A program made the position numbers and the translations under genes. This document shows, in pieces, positions 58,404 through 64,000 of a stretch of DNA of 64,000 nt. The first letter of the stretch is position 1, and every line of letters starts with the position of its first letter. Location: NCBI RefSeq assembly GCF_022919835.1, contig NZ_CP095074.1, positions 2,232,001-2,296,000 of the forward strand, read 5' to 3'. The DNA comes from Halobacillus shinanisalinarum. GTDB taxonomy: Bacteria; Bacillota; Bacilli; Bacillales; Halobacillaceae. The notes under the pieces are model-generated. The model was given only the letters and a program-made list of their open reading frames with translations. It ran no database searches and was not told where the DNA came from.

Positions 58404-58646
58404 TCATGCTTGTTTCTCCATTATTTCAATCATTTGATTCACTTCGGGGTATTCTCCCGTTTCAAGCTTAGAATAAATCTTTTCACCATTAACGCTGATT
58501 TCAAATGCCCCTCCCGAACTTGGGATCAGTTCCATAGCCGTAATTTCAGTGCGAAAATGAGTGAATAACTGTTCCGCAAAACTTGCGGCTGTTGGTGCAT
58601 AGTTTCACTGCATGCAAAATTCAATCGTAACTTTATAACTCATCAT
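58404..58646 (-). CDS. SelW/Rdx-family selenoprotein with C-x-x-U
   Basis: An 80-residue protein hidden from normal ORF calling because codon 14 is UGA (58605-58607). Reading UGA as Sec: MMSYKVTIEFCMQU then NYAPTAASFAEQLF, SSGGAFEISVNGEKIYSK, YPEVNQMI. The N-terminal CxxU motif in a beta-strand/helix and the GGAFE and IYSK segments are those of the Rdx family (SelW/SelT/SelH). Probably a thioredoxin-like redox protein. A hairpin CCGCAA GTT TTGCGG (58574-58588) lies 16 bases after the UGA and has the same apex as that in selD. AAGGGGGG precedes the ATG. It follows selB by 18 bases. Confidence 0.9.
58574..58588 (-). promoter_or_regulatory. putative SECIS hairpin of the SelW-like gene
   Basis: CCGCAA, loop GTT, TTGCGG on the minus strand, starting 16 bases after the UGA. 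Bacterial SECIS elements lie in this range and carry G-U in the apical loop. The 13-base core is identical to that in selD. Confidence 0.7.
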
Positions 58647-58664
58647 GTCCCCCCCTTTTTAATC

Positions 58665-60565
58665 CTACCCCTGGCTTATCCATTTCCGTTTATCTTCTAT
58701 ACGGGTAGTGATTTTTAATTGATCAAGCAATTCTAAGAACGGAATTAAATATTTCCTTGATACAGCTAAAGTATCCTTTGCTTCTTTTATACCAAACGTA
58801 TCATTAGTTTGTTCTCTCAGTGTCTTTAAGGCACCATCAACAGCTGATTGATGGATAAGTCTATCCTCCATGAACCGATAGGCTTGTTTTGTCTGTACAA
58901 GGTAAACAGCTAACTCGTTCGCATCCACTTTCGATAGTGGTGTATCCGTTACATACTCCTCCCATTTCTTTACGGACACTCCATCCTTTTCAAGAGTAGC
59001 AATGACTTCTAGCATCCTTTGTTTCCATTGTTTAGGTAAATCCGGGTAAAAGCCTGCTAAGGAAACGAACTGCTCTTCTTTTTGTACATCACCATCCTCA
59101 ACGAACTGATTCAGGCTATATTCGACAAACGATTTTTGATAGATTTCACTAAACAACTGAACAAGTTCTGCTTTACTCATTCCTAATCTCATCGGAAAGG
59201 TCTGGTGATAATCCTCAAGCTGTGTAGTCATTTCATCCTTAAGCTTATTAAACGTTTTCGTTAAACTATATTTTTGCCTACTAACCTCGATCAGATACCT
59301 ATCCTCTACTCCTTTAGTAATGGCCTCTTTTACCACATGCTCATCCAAGGAGGTATGTTGAATCAGTTGTTTGAGATCAAGCAGTGTATGCTTGCTTAAT
59401 ACACCCTCAATCAGATCTCCTGGGGTACTTTCTTTCTTACCGTGAAGCATTTCGATTGTTTCTTTGCCAAAACGATATTTAGCCCCTTGAGGCTGAATCA
59501 CCCAGCCTCCCCGATGGTTTCAATAGGAGTTGGGCGCCTTAAAATGAATCGATCACCACGCCGAACAACAACTTCTTCATTCAATTGAATTTGACACAGT
59601 ACTTCTTCGCTTGTCTTGTTCACTTCATTTCTGTCAAAAAAAACAATTCTCCCCATTACTTCAGATGTTCCCACATGAATTTTCACTGGCATCCGTTGTT
59701 TCACAGGCGTTGTCAGCTCGTCAACAAACCTAAGTGAAACATCTATTTTTTCCGTTACTAAGAAGTGATCTGAAGCGACAAGCACATCGCCACGGCTTAT
59801 ATCCTCTCTGGCGATCCCACCGAGGTTAACCGCCGTCCTTTGACCCGCCAGTGCCTGCTCTTGGTCTTTATGATGGACTTGTATTTGACGAGCCCTCACC
59901 TTATAGTCATTGGGAAGCAACCTTAAATGACTCCCCTTTTGAACGACCCCTTCATAGATGGTCCCCCTGACGATCGTACCTTGTCCTTGGACAGTAAAAA
60001 CTTGATCGACAGGCAACCGGAACGAGCCGTAAGCATCGCGACTTTCTACCGACTCTAACTCGCTTAACAATGTCTGCTTCAGGTTGTCTATTCCCTTGCC
60101 TGATACGCCATCAACATAAACGAATGGAGCCTCATGAAAAATGGTCCCAGCAAGCCCCTCTTTAATATCTTCCGTCACAAGCTCTAACAGTTCATCATCG
60201 ACACGATCAATTTTTGAAATGGCAACGATACAATGCTCAACCCCAAGAAACTCCAATATTTCCAAATGCTCTTTCGTCTGTGGCATAACACCTTCATCCG
60301 CAGCAATTACAAGCACGACGAGATCAATCCCAGCAACACCTGCAATCATTTGGCGAATAAATCGCTCATGTCCCGGGACATCCACGATCGAAAGGTTAAC
60401 CCCAGCTGCTATCTGTAGGGGGGCATAACCCAACTCAATCGAAATACTTCTTTCTTTCTCTTCCTTCAATCGATCTGTATCCACATTACTCAATGCTTTT
60501 GTTAGTGTCGTTTTTCCATGGTCAATGTGGCCCGCCATGCCAATCGTAAAGTACGTATCGTCCAT
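58665..60565 (-). pseudogene. selB: selenocysteine-specific elongation factor SelB, apparent frameshift
   Basis: SelB brings Sec-tRNA(Sec) to UGA codons with a SECIS. The N-terminal GTPase part has GHIDHGKTT (12-20), DVPGHE (62-67) and SKID (117-120). It ends in a shifted frame at RPTPIETIGEAG, while the C-terminal winged-helix part begins IQPQGAKYRFGKETIEML in another frame. Adding one C to the run at 59509-59512 (G on the coding strand) gives TIGGGWVIQPQ and a product of about 633 residues, the usual SelB length. Since selD and the SelW gene need SelB, the frameshift is probably not fixed in the organism or is a sequence error. Confidence 0.9.
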
Positions 60566-60683
60566 TATCTGTCACCCGTTTCTCTAAGTTACATGTTACC
60601 TCTATCTTAATAAGGAACGAAAACTGGTTCAAGTTAATCGCTTTACCTTCGAAACATAGATTTTGCACCTGAAACTTATTTTC

Positions 60684-60713
60684 TTGAATTAAAAAATGGA
60701 TTCTGTGTATAAT
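60684..60713 (+). promoter_or_regulatory. sigma-A promoter of the tRNA-Sec gene
   Basis: TTGAAT, 18-base spacer, TATAAT; expected start about 12 bases before the tRNA 5 prime end. Confidence 0.75.
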
Positions 60714-60731
60714 GTGATTGTTCTATTATAT

Positions 60732-60828
60732 GGGGTTGGATGGGTGACTGGTGTTCCCCTGGGTCTTCAAAACCCTGAGGGAGGCGCGTGCCGTCTCCGG
60801 TGGGTTCGATTCCCACACAGTCCCGCCA
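60732..60828 (+). tRNA. selC: tRNA-Sec (UCA anticodon)
   Basis: 97 bases including an encoded CCA. Anticodon loop CTTCAAA (anticodon TCA, reads UGA) in a GGGT/ACCC stem, long variable arm GGGAGGC ... GCCGTCTCC, T arm GTGGGTTCGATTCCCAC, discriminator G and CCA. The acceptor pairs GGGGTTG with CAGTCCC, with two G-U pairs; an eighth position (G/A) does not pair. D-stem GGGTGA/TTCCCC has one mismatch. Lies between selB and a glycosyltransferase gene with its own promoter and terminator. Confidence 0.93.
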
Positions 60829-60868
60829 TACATATTAAGTAAAGGGTAGTTTAGAATGTACTCCTTGG

Positions 60869-60901
60869 AAAAAGAGGTCGTCAATTGGACGATCTTTTTT
60901 C
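60869..60901 (+). terminator. terminator after tRNA-Sec
   Basis: GGTCGTC / GACGATC with loop AATTG and one G-U pair, flanked by an A run and TTTTTT. Confidence 0.8.
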
Positions 60902-60975
60902 ATGAATAAGTGAAAGATAAAACGAGTGACACAGTAATTTGATCTCATAATAATGAACTAAAGGATGGGTAGTAA

Positions 60976-61965
60976 ATGAGAGTTTTATTGGCCTCACCCA
61001 ATTTTCATCAACCACGAGGCAACACCGTAACTGTCCAGCGTATAGCGAACAGCCTTGAGAAATTAGCTGTTGATACAGAGATTATTTCCACTACCGACAA
61101 GGAATGGACAACTCTTCCTGAAGCAGATATTGTTCATGGCTTTCATGCTTATCATTTTTATAAATTTATCCAAAAATTAGACAAGATGCCGAATCCGTAT
61201 ATGGTAACGATCACTGGTACTGATCTCAACCATGACTTGTTTGATGAACATAAGCGGGAAGATGTTTTCGCATCATTAAAAGGGGCTAAAGCCATTCACG
61301 TTTTTGATGATAAAGCAAGAGAGGTGATCTCTAACGAATTGTCAGAGGTTGAAGATAAAATTTTTACGATTGCACAAGGGAACAGTGATTTTCCAATAGA
61401 AAAATCCCCCCTTGAAAAAGGAGAAAATACGTTCCTGTTTGTTTTACCGGCTGGAATCAGGAAAGTTAAAAATGTTCCTGAGGCTGTTGAGATGATGAGC
61501 AAACTGCATGACAAGTTCCCGTCTGTACGCCTTTGGTTAGTTGGACCAATAATTGAAGAACAAGAGGGGAAAGCTGTAGAAGAGCTTGTTCGTCAACATG
61601 ATTGGATCGAGTACTTGGGTCAAGTAACTCACTCAAGTATGGGAGCCATTTACCAATCTGCTGATGCTGTATTAAACACATCCCATACGGAAGGACAGTC
61701 TTCCGCTATTATCGAAGCAATGGGGTATGGTCTACCTGTTTTGGTATCAAATAATTCAGGGAATCGAAACATTGTTACACATCATAGAACAGGTTTTGTT
61801 TATAAAACTCCAAACGAATTTCTTGATTATGGTGAACAAATCATTAATAATAACGAGATAAAACAAAAGATTGGACAGCAGGCTAAACAATATATTGCCG
61901 ATCACCATTCAAGCTCCTATGAAGCAGATCACTTCCTCAAGATCTACGAAAGTATCCTGAGTTAG
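60976..61965 (+). CDS. GT4-type glycosyltransferase, SenB-like selenosugar synthase candidate
   Basis: 329 residues with the GT-B fold. N-terminal domain: RGNTVTVQRIANSLEKL (11-30 region), HGFHAYHFYKF and TITGTDLNHDL (81-84 is GTDL). C-terminal nucleotide-sugar domain: ESILS end, SHTEGQSSAIIEAMGYGLPVLV with the E-x7-E pair Glu239/Glu247. The N-terminal features (RGN-VT, TGTDL) resemble SenB, the enzyme that makes a selenosugar from selenophosphate and a UDP-sugar. It is placed between tRNA-Sec and selD, the selenophosphate source. A plain cell-envelope glycosyltransferase is the alternative. No SenA is in the window. Confidence 0.65.
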   Translation: MRVLLASPNFHQPRGNTVTVQRIANSLEKLAVDTEIISTTDKEWTTLPEADIVHGFHAYHFYKFIQKLDKMPNPYMVTITGTDLNHDLFDEHKREDVFASLKGAKAIHVFDDKAREVISNELSEVEDKIFTIAQGNSDFPIEKSPLEKGENTFLFVLPAGIRKVKNVPEAVEMMSKLHDKFPSVRLWLVGPIIEEQEGKAVEELVRQHDWIEYLGQVTHSSMGAIYQSADAVLNTSHTEGQSSAIIEAMGYGLPVLVSNNSGNRNIVTHHRTGFVYKTPNEFLDYGEQIINNNEIKQKIGQQAKQYIADHHSSSYEADHFLKIYESILS

Positions 61966-62025
61966 ATTCGGCCGTTTGCCTCAAGACTTTTTCTTGTTTT
62001 AAACCTTTTATGAAAAGGAGAGTGT

Positions 62026-63078
62026 ATGATGTCTAGTAATGAAAACGTTAAGTTAACTTCACTATCTAGTAAAGGTGGCTGAGGCTGCAAAATTGGTCCT
62101 GAAGACCTGACGCAAGTTTTGCGTCACTTACCAAAGTCTGTAGCTGACCCAAATTTACTTGTCGGATTGGACACATCCGATGATGCAGGTGTTTATAAGA
62201 TAAATGATGAAACAGCCCTAGTCCAAACCCTGGATTATTTCACTCCAATCGTAGACGACCCTTATATGTTCGGCCAAATTGGAGCGGCTAACGCCTTAAG
62301 CGATGTTTATGCGATGGGCGGCAAGCCGATCACTGTCATGAATATCGTTGGCTTTCCTATTAATACATTAGATAAAAGTATTTTAGCTGATATCCTGACT
62401 GGTGCATCTGACAAAGTGAGTGAGTCAGGCGCTGTCTTAGTCGGAGGACATTCCATCGACGACGAAGAGCCGAAGTTTGGCCTGTCAGTTACCGGAACGA
62501 TTCACCCGGAAAAAATTCGAGCCAACGTAGGAGCGCAGCCAGGAGACCGCCTTATTTTGACCAAGCCGATTGGTGTGGGCATCCTAACAACAGCTATAAA
62601 GAAAGACTTGATCAATAAGAAAGAACTTGAGGAAGTCATGAATGTTATGGCTGAATTAAACAAAAAAGCTGCCGAAACTATGGAAAACTACACGGTTAAC
62701 GCATGTACAGACGTTACCGGTTTCGGACTGCTCGGTCATACGCTTGAGATCGCTAAAGGTAGTCAGGTTGGTATAAACGTATCAAGCAAAGATGTTCCGG
62801 TTCTGTCCAAGACAAGAGAGCTGGCTGAACAAAATATCATTCCTGGCGGTACACGGAAGAATCATAATTGGCTTGCTGAGAGTATTGACTACGATACTAC
62901 GATCAGTGAAATCGAACAGCTTATCCTTTGTGATGCTGTGACATCAGGCGGACTGCTCATTTCAGTACCTGAAGCCGAAGCCGATGCATTGCAACAAGAG
63001 CTTACGAATAACAGTGTGCAATCTTCTATTATTGGTGAAGTGACTAGTGGGAATAAAGGACGAATCCATGTCATTTAA
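62026..63078 (+). CDS. selD: selenophosphate synthetase SelD, itself a selenoprotein
   Basis: Makes selenophosphate from selenide and ATP. Reading starts ATG 62026 after AAGGAG and meets UGA at 62080-62082 (residue 19) in SSKGGUGCKIGPEDL, the active-site position normally Cys or Sec. The rest is typical: GLDTSDDAGVYKIND, TLDYFTPIVDDPYMFGQIGAANALSDVYAMGG, VLVGGHSIDDEEPKFGLSVTG and NACTDVTGFGLLGH. 350 residues. A perfect 8-bp hairpin TGACGCAA GTT TTGCGTCA (62108-62126) follows the UGA by 25 bases. Synthesis depends on Sec insertion, a positive loop on selenium status. Confidence 0.96.
62108..62126 (+). promoter_or_regulatory. putative SECIS hairpin of selD
   Basis: TGACGCAA, loop GTT, TTGCGTCA: perfect 8-bp stem inside the coding region, 25 bases after the UGA. 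The CGCAAGTTTTGCG core recurs in the SelW-like gene. Confidence 0.75.
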
Positions 63079-63107
63079 AATAAGGACTCTACTTGAGTCC
63101 TTATTTT
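63077..63107 (+). terminator. terminator of selD
   Basis: AAAATAAGGACTC / GAGTCCTTATTTT, perfect stem, loop TACTT, overlapping the selD stop codon. Confidence 0.9.
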
Positions 63108-63115
63108 ATAGAGGT

Positions 63116-63319
63116 TGTTCAAAAAGTCACCAAATGATAAACGGCGAATTTCTTCATTGCTCGGTTTTTCCGGTCCTCACGTATTAAGGGCATACGGCTT
63201 GCGGTCCTCAAAACTTTCGCGCCTCGAACTTCTTGCGACGCACAGGACGTGCTAGTGCCGACTTTGTCACAGGATGTGACGATCCTTGTCGGCGTTCTAA
63301 TTTGGCAACTTTTTGAACA
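63116..63319 (-). repeat. dispersed structured repeat, copy B (complete)
   Basis: 204 bp bounded by 12-bp inverted terminal repeats TGTTCAAAAAGT / ACTTTTTGAACA. Inside, GCCGAC / GTCGGC encloses GTCACA GGA TGTGAC, and CCGGTCCTCA, GCATACGGCTTGCGGTCC and TTGCGACGC match copy A in inverse orientation. Lies between selD and the PhnD-like gene. The minus-strand ORFs inside repeats A and B are products of the repeat, not genes. Confidence 0.85.
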
Positions 63320-63364
63320 CTCACTTATAGAATTACGATCTACCAAAAATAATGAGGTGAAAAT

Positions 63365-64000
63365 ATGAAAAAGTGGTTGATAGCGGCTTTCATACTTAGT
63401 ATCGGATTGATTTTAACAGCATGTGGTGGAGGCAATGAACAGTCCGGCCAGGAGGAATCCGGAGAAGAGCAATCTGGGGAAGCATTTACGATCGGTGTCA
63501 TCCCGGCTCAGACTGAAGGATCAATGGATAATGCAATGAATAAGCTCCAATCCATTCTTAATGAAAAATTGAATCGTGAAGTTAAGGTGGAAGTCTACCC
63601 GGACTATAACGGTGTGGTGGAAGCCTTGAACTACGATAAGATCAATATGGCTTATTTAGGACCGCTAACGTATGTCATCGCCCATCAAAAGAGCGGCGCG
63701 AAAGCAATCATTACTCAATTAATTGACGGTGAACCTTTTTACCATTCATACATTATTACCCACAGTGATCAACCATGGAACTCCTTAGACGAGATGCTGC
63801 AAAAGCCTGAAGAAGTCGCCTTTGCGTTTGGTGATCCGAATTCAACTTCCGGTACCTTGATCCCTTCTATCGAACTAGAGGAGCGCGGGAGTTATCAATC
63901 CAACGAAAACCATAAATTTAAATCTGTTCGCTACACAGGCTCACATGACGCATCTGCTTTAGCCGTCCAAAATAAACAAGTCGATGCTGCAGCTATTGAC
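63365..64000 (+). CDS. PhnD-like ABC transporter binding lipoprotein (incomplete at window end)
   Basis: Starts MKKWLIAAFILSIGLILTAC with lipobox Cys, Ser/Glu-rich linker, then FTIGVIPAQTEGSMDNAMNKL, LNYDKINMAYLGPLTYVIAHQ and FAFGDPNSTSGTLIPSIEL, the pattern of phosphate/phosphite/phosphonate-binding proteins (PhnD class). GAGGTG precedes the ATG. The C-terminus and any permease genes lie beyond the window. Oxyanion ligand is not shown; given its place after selD a selenium oxyanion is a hypothesis only. Confidence 0.85.
   Translation, partial: MKKWLIAAFILSIGLILTACGGGNEQSGQEESGEEQSGEAFTIGVIPAQTEGSMDNAMNKLQSILNEKLNREVKVEVYPDYNGVVEALNYDKINMAYLGPLTYVIAHQKSGAKAIITQLIDGEPFYHSYIITHSDQPWNSLDEMLQKPEEVAFAFGDPNSTSGTLIPSIELEERGSYQSNENHKFKSVRYTGSHDASALAVQNKQVDAAAID

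Noticed and set aside
63119..63346. ORFs of 66-75 residues inside repeat copies A and B
   Set aside because: Both encode similar Cys/Arg-rich peptides only because the DNA repeat is conserved; the DNA structure and terminal repeats, not a protein, explain the similarity.

Overview
The window looks like a chromosomal segment of a Gram-positive Bacillaceae member, most plausibly a halophilic or marine Halobacillus-like bacterium. This is an inference from the strong AGGAGG-type ribosome sites, the many close relatives of Bacillus subtilis genes (a yhfS-yhfT-yhfU block, yoxD, ywaD, yrhK, HemAT, a class D sortase), moderate GC content, a BirA-type operator and a cre site. No rRNA, phage or CRISPR array was seen.

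Layout. (1) 0.3-11.3 kb, minus strand: a 12-gene cobalamin salvage operon behind a cobalamin riboswitch with its own terminator. It holds corrinoid ABC uptake (BtuF, BtuC, and a BtuD-type ATPase fused to the amidohydrolase CbiZ), aminopropanol arm attachment (CbiB, CobD), nucleotide loop assembly (CobU, CobS, CobC, a second CobU-like protein), CobQ, an adenosyltransferase and the alpha-ribazole kinase CblS. No corrin ring genes are present, so it salvages rather than makes B12. (2) 11.3-19.8 kb: a cell-wall amidase, an intact and a broken paralogue of a membrane protein, an MFS exporter, a shredded aldehyde dehydrogenase, then the thiolase, acyl-CoA ligase and BioY block headed by a BirA operator that overlaps its promoter. 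(3) 19.9-30.3 kb: a glycogen operon glgB-glgC-glgD-glgA-glgP plus a neopullulanase-type GH13 enzyme, interrupted by a dispersed repeat. (4) 30.4-36.2 kb: small genes and a CUT1 sugar ABC transporter without ATPase, with a clean sigma-A promoter and cre site. (5) 36.3-51.5 kb: many damaged genes (SRPBCC protein, ABC pair, sortase, sensor kinase, MacB-type ABC pair, DUF3231) among intact alkaline phosphatase, HemAT and aminopeptidase. (6) 52-56.8 kb: an ascorbate-type PTS with its PRD regulator, and a GNAT acetyltransferase. (7) 56.8-64 kb: a selenium locus.

The selenium locus is the most interesting part. It contains selA, selB, a tRNA-Sec gene with its own promoter and terminator, and two genes that read through UGA: selD and a small SelW/Rdx-type selenoprotein that conventional ORF calling misses. 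Both UGA codons are followed by a hairpin with the same 13-nt apex (CGCAAGUUUUGCG), a good candidate for the local SECIS. Between tRNA-Sec and selD sits a GT4-type glycosyltransferase resembling SenB selenosugar synthases, which suggests a second, small-molecule use of selenophosphate. A PhnD-type binding lipoprotein follows selD and runs off the window.

A second theme is gene damage. At least seven apparent frameshifts (cobalamin-flanking lipoprotein, CBO0543-like gene, glgD, sortase, DUF3231 twice, selB) share one signature: exactly one G is missing from a G run on the coding strand. That points to a sequencing artefact or a replication-slippage mutator, and means selB and glgD may be intact. 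Other lesions (UGA in the sensor kinase, UAA in the EcsA-like ATPase, Walker A Lys to Asn, the aldehyde dehydrogenase deletion) do not fit this signature and look real.
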